A DNA stretch of 64,000 nt from Lepeophtheirus salmonis (Eukaryota > Arthropoda > Copepoda > Siphonostomatoida > Caligidae): NCBI RefSeq assembly GCF_016086655.4, contig NC_052140.2, positions 3,596,001 through 3,660,000 of the forward strand. The letters run 5' to 3'. The stretch's first letter is position 1. Each line of letters starts with the position of its first letter. Shown piece by piece: positions 13,905 through 24,065 of the stretch. The notes under the pieces were generated by a model. The model was given only the letters and a program-made list of their open reading frames with translations, had not been told where the DNA came from and ran no database searches. The position numbers and the translations under genes are program-made.

Positions 13905-16658
13905 ATGACAAACCAAGAGTTAGTTGAATGGAACAATAAGAGTTTGCAAGATCCCTTAGAATTTGGTGCAGGAGAAGAATGGATTTCTAAGCGTAAAGTT
14001 GCAACCATCACTAAGAAAAATATAGAGAAAAGAGTAAAGAGACAAGTTGTCTTGGAAGATGGACGAGTGATTGAAGAGGATATTCCTAAAGTCACTGTTG
14101 ATACAGTTGAAGATACGCGTACAAATGAAAACGAGTTGGATGAGGATAAAAGTATACTTCCCGCCAATGATTTGCATAAGGTTGTAGATCGTTATTGGAT
14201 TCCTGGTGATAAAATCCTTTCTGAAAAACAAGAGCAAAATATAATTACTCAGGATATGTCTGAGAGAACTACAACAAGTGCTGCAGGTTACAATATGGGT
14301 GATTTAAAAACTTCTGATTTGGAAAAAGTTCTCAGACAGGGAAGAACCGTCAAAAGTGTTATCACTCCATACGATAATGATTCAAACTCTATGGCCATAC
14401 AAGGACATGTAACTTCGCAATCTTCGCATAGAAATCGAAAAGTGGACAAGGAAAATGTTCACGAAATTCAAAGAATCCATGGAGACAAACTTCGTACTGA
14501 CCGTTATGTTACCAAGGAATTTGCTGAGGATAGAGGTAGTGAATCTCCAGCTGGAGGTGACGAATCAACTGAAGAAACAGAGTCGAGAGACGGCGATAAA
14601 CGACAATTTTCTCGGAGAAAAGAGGATAGATACATTGACTATTACAAGGTTCCAAAAGGCAAGACAATTAATGAGGGAACTAAGTTTGGAAGAGGGATTC
14701 ATATGACATCTCACGATGTAGATGATAGACCTGTTCCAATACCTAGAAGAGATAAATCCTTGGGCTACGAAAAAAAACATAAACCCCCTGAAACACGCTT
14801 AAATAATAAAAGATGGAGTATTGCATCTTCGTCTCAAGATGATTATCCGTCTAGGACACCAGATCCTTTAAATAGAGAAAGACATGGAAAAATTAAGCGT
14901 TCAATGTCATTTCAGTCGAAGGATGCTCCATTTCAATCCAATGGCTTAAGAGAAAAACCTAATAAAAATAAATCTTTCTTGGGTTCTTTAAAATCCCTTT
15001 ATTCCTCAGTCCTCCTTTTACCACAACACCCTAAGGAGCATTACCACATTGAGCAACAAAGAGAAAGAATTGAAAAAGCCAATAAAGATTGGTTTGAAGA
15101 TGAAGGTTACGAAAATGAATCGCCAGAATATGATGATAATACACCAAAGCGTCCTCCAAGGAAGTATAAATCAGGACAAAATTTGAATAGTGTACCAGAG
15201 CCAAAAAAATCTTCAAATAAATTCCCTTTTTTTACCGTGAGTACTTCGAATTTTGAGATGAAATCTCCTTATTCAACTATGGAGAGAGGTCGTCGTCACA
15301 GTCGACCAAAAATTGAATATTCAAGTAGAGACAACTCTACTTCTTCCTACAGGAGTAAAAATCGTAGCTCTCCTTCCAGACATCATCGAAATCATAGTCG
15401 AGAGTCTCCTGCAGGTTCAAGACTCCATAGTAATAGAGCATCTCCAGTTGGCCCAAGGCATCATGGTAACCGAGATTCTTCCATTGGTTCAAGGCATCAT
15501 ATGAATAGGGATTCTCCCCCTGATTCAAGACATCATCACATGAATAAGGATTATCCCTCTGATTCAAGACATCATATGAATAGGGATTCTCTCCCTGATT
15601 CAAGACATCATCATATGGATAAGGATAATCCTCCTGATTCAAGACACCATATGAATAGAGATTATCCTCCTGATTCAAGACATCATATGAATAGAGATTC
15701 TCCCCCTGATTCAAGGCATCATATGAGCAGGGATTCACAAGCAGCTACAGGACATCCTGGTAGCAGAGATTCCCCAATGGGCTCGAGACATCACAGCAAC
15801 AGAGGATCACCGGTTGGCTATAAACACCATAGCAATAGAGCGTCTCCTATGGGTTCAAGACATCACAGTAACCGAGGTTCTCCTTCCTCCTCCTTGGATA
15901 GAAAGTATAGAGCATCTCCTCATCAACGCAGGAGTAGTAAAAGTTCTCCATTTTCTACACTCGAGAGAGCACGTAAAAAGCGACCAACAGTTGTTGTCCC
16001 AAATATTGGAACAGCCATTCATCATAACAACCACTCACCCCCTTCTTCGATTGAGCGAACCAAGCACGTTCAAGACTATAACACTGCCTCTTTAGATAGA
16101 AGAAACCCTGGGAAAAAAACTCATGTTAGTAGAATGGCTCAAGACAACTATTTTTCATTGGATCGAAAAACTCACAAAAAACATCATCCTCACAAGGACC
16201 CACGATTCCCTTCTTCAACCTTGGGCCGTATCTCAAAGTCCCTACAAAACTCCTTCAATAGAATGAGCTCATCCTCACCACCTCGACACCCTCCTCCACC
16301 TCCGCCCTCCTCTAATATAGAAACTCCATCCCATGGATATCACCATATGAAAAGAAACTCGACTGACAGTAGTGGGGGATCTGCCCGAGTAAGCACGAAC
16401 AGCAGTGGCATTCAACGGCGTCAGACCATCTCTACTTACGACTATAATAGAGAAACTCCGCGATTTGAGCCAGAACGTCAACAAAGAGGATATGGAAGCA
16501 GATATTTTGGACAGGATAATAATGATAGCGAAGTTGATGTAAGGGAAAGACCTCCACCAGATATGAGAAGACTCCTTCTTAATGGAGTAAACGAATCGAG
16601 ACGAAATGCCATGAACAAGGAGATCGAGACCAAATCCATTCCTATAAGAGCCGTCTAA
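13905..16658 (+). CDS. Large disordered basic protein with His/Ser-rich tandem repeats; family not recognised
   Basis: This is one uninterrupted exon of 917 codons, by far the longest open frame in the window. The frame opens at 13773, but the first in-frame codon that looks like an upstream start (13815) is GTG; the first ATG is at 13905. A pyrimidine-rich tract ending in AG at 13902 could be a splice acceptor just before it. Residues about 45-71 (KRQVVLEDGRVIEEDIP and following) are acidic/basic and look more ordered than the rest. Proline-rich SH3-ligand-like stretches occur near residue 276 (PVPIPRR) and 796-801 (six prolines). Residues about 492-662 hold 14 tandem units of 12-13 residues, typified by SRHHMNRDSPPD. 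Seven S-[ST]-[LMI]-[EDG]-R motifs flank this block. No signal peptide, transmembrane segment or enzymatic motif is visible. The composition suggests a cytoskeletal or membrane-associated scaffold, but that is only inference. The stop is at 16656-16658. Confidence 0.85.
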   Translation: MTNQELVEWNNKSLQDPLEFGAGEEWISKRKVATITKKNIEKRVKRQVVLEDGRVIEEDIPKVTVDTVEDTRTNENELDEDKSILPANDLHKVVDRYWIPGDKILSEKQEQNIITQDMSERTTTSAAGYNMGDLKTSDLEKVLRQGRTVKSVITPYDNDSNSMAIQGHVTSQSSHRNRKVDKENVHEIQRIHGDKLRTDRYVTKEFAEDRGSESPAGGDESTEETESRDGDKRQFSRRKEDRYIDYYKVPKGKTINEGTKFGRGIHMTSHDVDDRPVPIPRRDKSLGYEKKHKPPETRLNNKRWSIASSSQDDYPSRTPDPLNRERHGKIKRSMSFQSKDAPFQSNGLREKPNKNKSFLGSLKSLYSSVLLLPQHPKEHYHIEQQRERIEKANKDWFEDEGYENESPEYDDNTPKRPPRKYKSGQNLNSVPEPKKSSNKFPFFTVSTSNFEMKSPYSTMERGRRHSRPKIEYSSRDNSTSSYRSKNRSSPSRHHRNHSRESPAGSRLHSNRASPVGPRHHGNRDSSIGSRHHMNRDSPPDSRHHHMNKDYPSDSRHHMNRDSLPDSRHHHMDKDNPPDSRHHMNRDYPPDSRHHMNRDSPPDSRHHMSRDSQAATGHPGSRDSPMGSRHHSNRGSPVGYKHHSNRASPMGSRHHSNRGSPSSSLDRKYRASPHQRRSSKSSPFSTLERARKKRPTVVVPNIGTAIHHNNHSPPSSIERTKHVQDYNTASLDRRNPGKKTHVSRMAQDNYFSLDRKTHKKHHPHKDPRFPSSTLGRISKSLQNSFNRMSSSSPPRHPPPPPPSSNIETPSHGYHHMKRNSTDSSGGSARVSTNSSGIQRRQTISTYDYNRETPRFEPERQQRGYGSRYFGQDNNDSEVDVRERPPPDMRRLLLNGVNESRRNAMNKEIETKSIPIRAV
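15378..15886 (+). repeat. Coding minisatellite, 14 units of 36-39 bp
   Basis: Inside the large exon, 14 consecutive units encode variants of SRHHxNRxSPxG/D. The middle units (about 15490-15730) are the most alike, which suggests recent duplication; the outer units are more diverged. Unit lengths stay multiples of three (12 or 13 codons, from an optional extra His), so changes in copy number keep the frame. The opposite strand is also open here, which gives a spurious 133-codon antisense ORF. Confidence 0.9.
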
Positions 16659-16878
16659 GTCAGTTCTTGGATTAATTATTATATCCCATCTATTATATAT
16701 TATAGTCATAAAATTATAATTATATTACATAATTGTATGATAGCCGGTTTGCTTCTTCTAAACGTTGAATTAATAGTTGACTTGGATCTTTTGAATTCCT
16801 TTCAAATGTTAAAATATTAAAGAAAACTATTAATTAGTATATTTTGTTTGAATCCGTATAAGTATTTATGTGTATATT

Positions 16879-16884
16879 AATAAA
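16879..16884 (+). terminator. Poly(A) signal AATAAA of the large gene
   Basis: A canonical AATAAA lies about 220 bp past the stop codon at 16658, on the coding strand, in AT-rich sequence. It is the first perfect hexamer I see downstream. Usage is unproven. Confidence 0.45.
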
Positions 16885-18714
16885 CTAACTAAAAACAATT
16901 TTGTAAGAAAAGTTCCTTATTGATCCCTTATCATGTTGAATCAATTATGTCAGTCCTCCAAAAGTAAGGATTTTTTTAAAAAAAAATAGTATAATACATT
17001 TTTCTTAAAAATGTAAAAAAAAAAGAATAACGTTTCTAAATTTATTGATCGTTTAGTTACAGAAAAAATATGGTTTTAATTCTATATCAAAACTACTAAA
17101 TATGTGTAAGGGAGAGTGGGAAGTGGAAATAGTTCGAAGAGTGTCTTTTTTCAAAAAAGATACAACAATATATTTTACATTACAATTATATAATATCAAT
17201 GATTGTGGTAAAAATCAATAATTTTTTCTGTTTTTCTTTATGATCCTTGGACAAAGGCTGTTTATGAGAGGATCATTATTTTAGATATAATGTTGTTTTG
17301 ATTATTTTTCTGAAACATATATTATTTTAACTAATTATTTCGCTATCAAATTAATAAATTTAAGTTATTGTAACACTCAATAGGAAGAGGACAGTTGCGA
17401 TAAGTGGTGCAATTTTCCTCGATTTGTTAATTATTTGATATAATTATACTTCCCTTCAAGCATATGTTTTAGCTAGAACAAGGACTGGAAGAGTTTTTAT
17501 AAGTGAATTTATCCAATCTATTAAACTGATCAGCGATCTAAAATATAAATCATAACTATACTATTACACATTGAAATTTAACAATTGACCATTGATATTT
17601 TTTTACTGTTACAACGTCAAAAAATAACAGAAATTTCTCAAGTAGTTCTTCCCTAGATATAAATATGTTCAGCCATTACATTACAGGTGAATAGCTTTGA
17701 TTATTTTAGCCTACATCTTTTTTTTTTTTTTGTAATTATGTATTGATATAAAACATATATATATTTTTCATTTAGAGAACGTTTGTTTTACTAAAAACTA
17801 TGTACTCATAACTCAAGAAATACAAGAACGAAAATATGTTTCCAACATTTAGTAAAGAAAACTGTTTTCCACCCTATCTACATTGGAAGTGTTTTCCGTC
17901 AGCATCGCCTGACTCTCAAATGGGCCTACGTCAGATGACAGGGAAGGGGAAAAAATCATTCCAACAATTACAGGGTAAGTCCCTCAAGGAGAGGTCGAGG
18001 AAGATATACTCAGAAAAAAATGATATAGTCCTTTCTAAGAAGTTTTTGGATGTTTGTACATAATTTAAAAAAATAAAATGTTATAATAAAGAAAATACAA
18101 TTATAAATATTGTAATTGTTGGTGTTCTTTACTTGAATCATAAGAGTTTCTTAAACCTGAAAGGAGTTTGTAACAGCTTGTGAGGATACAATTGTATATC
18201 TATGGTATAAAATATAATGCTTTACTTATATTGGAATACAGTTGTATACCTGCGTTTAGTCATGCAATATAACTTAACTACTTAAAATAAATAAAGTATT
18301 ATATTTGAAACATTACAATGACAACAACTGAAATGCTTAATAAAAACATAATAATTCGACAGAAATGATTAAACGTTTTACTCATTAGGGAATGTCTTCA
18401 CATCAACGGTAAATATATCATTCCAGTTTATCATGACCTAGGAGTGATAGTGATATCACTACCTAATTAAACTTTGATTAATGAATTATTCAGCTGTCAA
18501 GAAGAAGTAATCAAATATAAATTTTCATTATCAACATTTAAATTAATAATCTAATCATCATATCATGTGTTCAACTTGAATGATACAGAGCTATTTGAGT
18601 CGATGTAGGCTAACAACTTTCAAGTGGGCCAGTTCCGGGCCAATAAAAAATAATTGGTATGACACCAATTGTTCTATTTTAATTTTGTAATTATGACCTA
18701 CTTTTGAGTTACTA
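16885..18714. other. Intergenic region between the large gene and CHID1
   Basis: The two genes converge here. A 75-codon + strand ORF (17836-18063) is followed by AATAAA-type hexamers at about 18071 and 18087 and contains ACAGGGTAAGTC. It has no recognisable domain, and I do not call it a gene. Confidence 0.5.
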
Positions 18715-18720
18715 TTTATT
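18715..18720 (-). terminator. Possible CHID1 poly(A) signal
   Basis: TTTATT on the + strand gives AATAAA on the - strand, about 265 bp past the CHID1 stop. The downstream sequence is very AT-rich, so the assignment is weak. Confidence 0.3.
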
Positions 18721-18983
18721 TTATTTTTGATTTGGAAATTTGAACAAACTACATTTGTAATTGAATAGCTCCTGTATATTAATAGTATGTATCTCAGTGC
18801 ATGATATCATTTTAAATTAAACTCTTATACAGCAACTAGAAATGAACCACAAAATGTAATTTAAAAAAAATATATAATTAGACAAAAGGAGGAAAATATA
18901 AATATATAAATATCACAAGGAGGCAATAATAAAATTCAAAAACCTAATAAAACAATCAAATAATGGAATCATTTATCAATGAC

Positions 18984-20670
18984 TTAAAACAAATCATAAA
19001 AGTAATCAAGTCCTTGCCCGATTTCCCAAATCGAAATCCCAGTTCCAAGCTCTTTTGCTAATTCAATCCGCATTGCAATTGACTTTAATGTGGGATAGAA
19101 TATTGTATTTTTCTTCCCTTCATACTTTAACTCAATAAAATGCTCCGCAACTTCATCATTCCACTGTAACTCCGCATTGGGCGACTCTTTCAAAATACTT
19201 TTATACTCATGATGAACAACATGGCGACCACCATCTGCAGTATATGTTAGACCATAAAAATTGAGACCCATAAGAATTTTGGAGCGATGAACACCTTCTG
19301 GATCAATGAGTTCTATACATTTACGCACCCAGGCAAGTGGAGCATTCGGTCCAGGACGATATGGATTAGAGTAATCGTAGGTCATGAGTGAAAAGTAGTC
19401 AAAGCTATGAGCAAGACCTTCAAAGTCATTTTTCTCAAAAAATCCCTTTTTTTTATTATCAGTATCATAAACTGCTGGAGGAATGACTAAAACAACAAGC
19501 TTATTGTTTCCTCGAATTACTTTAGATATTATTTTGAGTACATCCGAAAGTTCCTTTCGAGCCTGTCCTCCAAGCTGACTCCAAACTTCAAGAACGACTC
19601 CATCCAAGTCATTAGCCATGCAAAACTCGGATAGAATATCGCCTATTTTTCGACTCCTGCGTCTATCTTGAAATAATTCCATGTAGTCCTTTGCTTCCCA
19701 TTTATCAAAGATGACTCGAGGTAAAACCTTGGATGGGCGAAGTTCTTTGATCCAATCTAAAAAATAAGTAATAAAAATATTTAATTCATTTTGAGGATAG
19801 TTTACAAGTTTTCCCGCACTTCCTATTTCATCCGTCTATCCTTAAAATTGGAGACGGAGTAAATGGAATGTTGAAAATCCATCATCGCAACCTTTTAGTA
19901 ATAAGAAAATAACTTTTTATGGCTAAGTAAAGCCAAGCGACGCGAATGATATATTATTGATGTAGGAGAAGGATCCAGACTCTTTCGAGTTATTCGGACA
20001 AGTAGCAATATGGAGGATCTTAAAAGTCTGATTATTTAGATGAGGTTGTGAGATCGTCTTTTTGTTGGGGAGGGGGCTTGGAGTGCATTCGTGGACTGAA
20101 GAAGGATCTCCGAATAAAGCACATTTATAATAGTATATAAGGCAGAGCGACTCTTTCTTGTGCATATCATTTTAACATGAGTATTTCAGCCTTTCAAAAT
20201 TCCTTTGGTGTGAACTGTCCGAAGAACTCGAAAGAGTCGACATTGACCCTTTCCATCTGCTTCGCAAAGTTCTTCCCTTCTTATGAAAAGGTTGCAAGGA
20301 ATGAATTTCAAGTTGCCCCTTTTGAGGTGGAAAGAGAAAAGTGATTACTTTTGTCTATATCATGGAGTCCCTCAAGAGTTAGATCTGGATGGAGCTGTAT
20401 CCATACAGGGGAAATTAGATTAATTTTCGGGGATTTGAATATCTTAGCCACGTCATATCCTTTGGAATTCCACGGAGTCACGTAGCCTAAAACTGAGAGC
20501 TCTTGTGGGAAATGTATACGAGATTCAGCGTGTTCCTTGTCATAGCTATCACATTCATTTAAAATGTCCTCCACATTCACATTCCCTTTCAGTTCGGACT
20601 TCTCACGTAATGATGACTCTGTTCCTGACAAAACAAATAGTAAAACACTCAAAAATAACCCATAACCCAT
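18984..20670 (-). CDS. CHID1: Chitinase domain-containing protein 1 (GH18-like, secreted), two exons
   Basis: This is join(complement) of exon 1 (20349-20670) and exon 2 (18984-19756), giving 364 residues; human CHID1 is about 393. The donor AAAA|GTAATC at 20349/20348 leaves phase 1. The acceptor TTTTTTAG|AT at 19757/19756 supplies the other two bases, so the frame is exact across the 592-bp intron. Residues 1-20 (MGYGLFLSVLLFVLSGTESS) form a signal peptide. Recognisable family blocks are LGYVTPWNSKGYDV, ISPVWIQL, GLHDID, LMTYDYSNPYRPGPNAPL, KILMGLNFYG and the C-terminal IWEIGQGLDYFYDLF. The GH18 strand-4 site reads LDGVVLEVWSQ: the catalytic Glu of DxxDxDxE is replaced by Trp, as in vertebrate CHID1 (SI-CLP), which lacks chitinase activity and binds saccharides. 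Expect a secreted or lysosomal lectin-like role rather than hydrolysis. The gene looks intact. It lies tail to tail with the large + strand gene upstream. Confidence 0.93.
19757..20348 (-). other. CHID1 intron containing a MITE
   Basis: The 592-bp intron separates the two CHID1 exons with GT-AG boundaries in phase 1. Most of it is a repeat related to the element at 57.1-57.7 kb, so the transposon accounts for most of the intron length. Confidence 0.85.
19815..20307. mobile_element. MITE copy in the CHID1 intron
   Basis: Near the left end CGCAACCTTTTAGTAATAAG is mirrored by CTTATGAAAAGGTTGCAAGG near the right end. The interior (TTCGAGTTATTCGGACAAGT, then ATATGGAGGAT) matches the element at 57092-57721. 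There is no coding capacity, so it is a non-autonomous DNA transposon of unknown superfamily. Confidence 0.6.
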
Positions 20671-20832
20671 GCTGAATGACTGTAAAGGAATGGAATGTAT
20701 CGACTCCCAGGCTCCAAAGCAATGGCCTCGGTTTTACTATTGCTGTTAAATTGTTATGGTTCGATATTACACGTCAGCTGAAGGAAGAGAGAACGAGAGC
20801 AATGAGAGAGAGAGAGAGAGAGTAAATTTATA

Positions 20833-20840
20833 TGACGTCA
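20833..20840. promoter_or_regulatory. CRE octamer TGACGTCA upstream of CHID1
   Basis: A perfect palindromic CREB/ATF-type octamer lies about 165 bp upstream of the CHID1 ATG (20670, - strand), next to a GA-dinucleotide tract at about 20803-20821. It may be a promoter element, but the same octamer is common in repeats across this window, so function is uncertain. Confidence 0.3.
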
Positions 20841-20871
20841 TAGTTCATTTCTTTTATTTATTGAAATACAC

Positions 20872-21790
20872 TATGGCCGTCAACACAAAAGCAATCTTTC
20901 TCAAAATTTGTATTTTTCGACGATTTATCATCAATTTATATCAAGAAATTATCCTAATCAATTCTTTAGACGTCTTTTAAATTGCACTTAAATGGGATAA
21001 AATTAATTTTCATAATAAAAGAATAAGAAATGAACATATTTTATGATTCAAAGGGGCCATATCGAGGTAAATATAAATCCCTTAAATCAATGAAAGGTTC
21101 TAGATTATAGCTAAAATTATTCAGTATATTAAATCAACCCACTAGTTTGAATAAAAGACTTAAATATTTGAAAATTTGCTTGAATGAAGTAAAAAAATAA
21201 ATTGGCAATTTCTCAGTTTCTTGATTTGTCTTTAAAATTGTTTTTAATAAAGTTAAATTATGAATTCATATGCTTAGTTTAGTATTCTATTAGTAGGCAA
21301 ATATATTAATTTTGATATTTATACTTAGAGGCTTAGTAACCACGAAATGACATTCCTACTACTATAAATCATTTTTACTGATGTCATAAATTGCATCATA
21401 ATTGAAGTAGACACCATCTTGGGGGCTCAAAGTATATTTAAAACATAAAATTGAAAATTTCTCGGAAACCTTGATGAAACTTGATCAAATGGCTTTATGA
21501 ATAAAATAAAACTCAACACTTGCATTAAATACTTCTTGATGGCAATATTAAACAGTGATATTTGATTTCAATCAAAGCCATAAGTACTGAAAATCCTCAT
21601 GAAATGTCTAAAGTTGAAAAAATAAAATGATCGATTAAAGTAGAGAAAAGTAAGATTATTTTTATAGAAAAAGGTCTTATATTCTTTCCATTGTAATAGT
21701 TAATTTTTATCTAAAATATGGAAATAAGATCTTTTAACTACCTATTTAACATTATATTTCTTTAATACATTTTAGGGTGACAAAAATAAT
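20872..21790 (+). repeat. Dispersed repeat family B, extended copy
   Basis: It begins CCGTCAACACAAAAGCAATC, close to the 5' side of CHID1. Later come GCATCATAATTGAAGTAGAC, ATACTTCTTGATGGCAATAT and CATAAGTACTGAAAATCC. The stretch 21040-21330, which includes GGTTCTAGATTATAGCTAAA, matches the fragment at 63.7 kb. Confidence 0.6.
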
Positions 21791-22570
21791 ATAACAAGGC
21801 AATAGGAGAATTGAGGGATCTGAAGGGGCACTTTTTGAAGGCTCTTGTCAAACATGAATGTTTCTAGTGCTCTACCTAAATATTCTAAATATATGAACTT
21901 GACCAGTTTAATAATTCTGAATCATGTGGCCGAGGCTGAACATTTGGCCGTGAATGTAAGCAAATGGGCCACAAAACATTTGGGAGTGAAGTCATGATGG
22001 AACACATAGTTCCTTCTGGGTAGTTTGACCTCACTACCCAGGGCAAGCGCTTGAGGACGTCCTGGTACTCCATTGTGGATCTTCCACGTCGTAGTGAATC
22101 ATGTTTAGCTAAGTCTCAGTTTCTACAGAGGATCATTTTGGCCTAGTGGACTATAGCGAGGAACGAAGAAGATTATCGGATTTCACTCAAATCCATTAGG
22201 AAAATTAAATTGAAGGCTTATTAGTTATTACTTATACTTATTAAGTATTCTGTATTAACTCCTCAGCCTTTTCATCATCAATTCTATCATTCAATCCAAG
22301 AACAATATATTCAATCCATATATATTGTAATTACTTATAATTTATTTGTATTGACTGTCATTTGTTACGATGGCTATAAATTATCAAAAGCATTCTTCAT
22401 CAAATAAAAGATACTAGATGAAGACTCCTTAGAGAATTTGTGGAGTTCAATCTAAAAAAAGATCGTGTTACTTTGTCACTCCCGGCATTAAAGAATAGGC
22501 CATTGTGATAAAGTGTAACATAATTACATCTACTAGGGATCATAAATTTAAAAATGAAATCATAATATGC

Positions 22571-22605
22571 ATTATTATGTAATAATTTAATTATTACATA
22601 ATAAT
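22571..22605. repeat. Perfect 15-bp hairpin
   Basis: ATTATTATGTAATAA and its reverse complement flank the loop TTTAA. It lies about 200 bp downstream of the candidate exon on the - strand. Confidence 0.6.
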
Positions 22606-22819
22606 TTAATTAAACTTAAGTATCTTAAAACGAATAGTTTATTAAAATATAACAGATTAATCCACAGCCAAACAGTTCCGATATTGACTCTTTGTTGACA
22701 AAAAGAAAACTTCGCTCCCAATAGCATTATAGTTGAGTTAAAGAAAAACTCTCTTACTCCGAAAAAAATGTTGGCTATCCAATTTCCGAAGAATTGCTTG
22801 ACAAGGTTTGTAGACTTAC

Positions 22820-22935
22820 CTATATAACAGTCATTCACATTTCGAAAGTACCAAACTTCTCCCTCTTGGCCCACAACGTAGTCCCAGTTCTTAATTTTGG
22901 CCTTTTGTGAATTTGTATTTGGTACCCTTTCTATT
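22820..22935 (-). CDS. Candidate lone exon with consensus splice donor
   Basis: An open frame on the - strand reads VPNTNSQKAKIKNWDYVVG, then QEGEVWYFRNVNDCYI, and ends at TATAG|GTAAGT (exon end 22820), a textbook donor. Upstream the frame closes at TAG near 22939, so the exon would need an acceptor in between (AG dinucleotides are available) or be read from an upstream start out of view. The encoded peptide matches no family I recognise. A TGACGTCA octamer lies just upstream at 22941. It could equally be chance. Confidence 0.25.
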
Positions 22936-23146
22936 CTCTATGACGTCAAAATCTCCCTCTCTTGCCCAGCAGTCGGTGCCTAGGGTTAATAATTTTGGTA
23001 AGGATACAAAAGCGTGCGAGGAGAAGGGAAAAAATACTTATAGCATCATTGTCCATTGATTAAATGGTAAACATCTTCCTCTATCAAGAATGTTATCAAC
23101 TCCCCCCATATTAATATAATATTAGATACTGATAGAACTGAATAAA

Positions 23147-23584
23147 ATGCCTAAAATAACGTCTCTTTCTGTCTGGATTTCTGGAAATGGAGGCCCAGGA
23201 ATTTGGAAATACTTTCCGGACGAGAAACAGATGGCTTGTCGGATTTGTCGATATAAATGTGCCTTTAGTCCCATGTTTAGAATTAAACGCCGCTCATTAC
23301 CTTTAACTCATATGAAGAGAATGGATCTATAAAATCAAGTTAATGATGAATACATCAAGTCAAACTTTAACTCTGATCTCACAAAGATACTTATTGCATG
23401 TAATATACCCTTATCCATTGCTCATCATCCAACATTAAAAAATTTTATGGAGAAATACAAGGGTAAACCTGTCCCTTCCCGAGGAACCATCATAAAATTA
23501 ATGGAGGATGTTGGCAATGATGTCATTTATAGAAATATCCCCATTGTAAATTGTGAAGTTGAGATAACTTTCAGCATGTTTTGA
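23147..23584 (+). pseudogene. BED-finger/hAT-type transposase, N-terminal fragment
   Basis: From ATG 23147 the frame reads VWISGNGGPGIWKYFPDEKQ, MACRICRYKC and LTHMKRMDL, then an in-frame TAA at 23330. It continues in the same frame with LTKILIACNIPLSIAHHPTL, KNFMEKYKGKPVPSRGTIIK and ends at TGA 23582-23584. W-K-x-F, C-x2-C and H-M fit a BED finger with one weak ligand. The IPL...NPxLxxFMEKYxGKPVPSRxT region is typical of BED-hAT transposases. The catalytic and dimerisation domains are absent here. Confidence 0.6.
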
Positions 23585-23754
23585 GTCATCCACACCAAAT
23601 TACGATCAAAGTTATCAGTAAAAAGTATAAAATATTTACTAATTTCGAAATGGAACTCTGAATTTTGTAACATCCAACTGTAAGTATTCATATTTTTAAA
23701 ATCTAACCATAAAAAATGATTCTATTTTAGCTAAAAATATCAAAAATTATGATA

Positions 23755-24065
23755 CACAACTCATTAAATAGCAAAAAAAAAACTGCTTAAATAGTCACAA
23801 CAACGTGAGTAGTAGCTTTGGATGTTTCACAACTAGTTGTATGGCACTAGTTTCTTCACTTAAAGACTTGGGTATGATAATTAGGTTTTCCAATACTACA
23901 TAGTCAATAAATATTAATTTTTTATCACTTAAGGATTAGCTATGGTTGATAAGCTCCAATAAATGGTGTTCAGAAAACTCATAAAAGGCAAAAACAACTG
24001 CTTAAATGGTCACAAGAACAGGAGTAGTGGCATTTGGTGTAGCATTATAATTAGCAATTGTGTGT
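23755..24065 (+). repeat. Imperfect direct repeat of about 90 bp, period about 215 bp
   Basis: AACTGCTTAAATAGTCACAA (23781) recurs as AACTGCTTAAATGGTCACAA (23996). Both are followed by a GAGTAGT(A/G)GC block and a variant of CTTTGG-TGT. The repeat lies between the BED and hAT fragments. Confidence 0.6.

Noticed and set aside
13820..16709. Several antisense and alternate-frame ORFs over the large gene, including 133 and 144 codons
   Set aside because: They are shadows produced by the repetitive coding sequence and have no domain or start context.
17836..18063. 75-codon ORF followed by poly(A)-type hexamers
   Set aside because: No domain, no splice or promoter support; AATAAA is frequent in such AT-rich DNA.
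21885..22073. 62-codon - strand ORF in comparatively GC-rich sequence
   Set aside because: It may be old transposon DNA, but I could not match any transposase motif, so no call is made.
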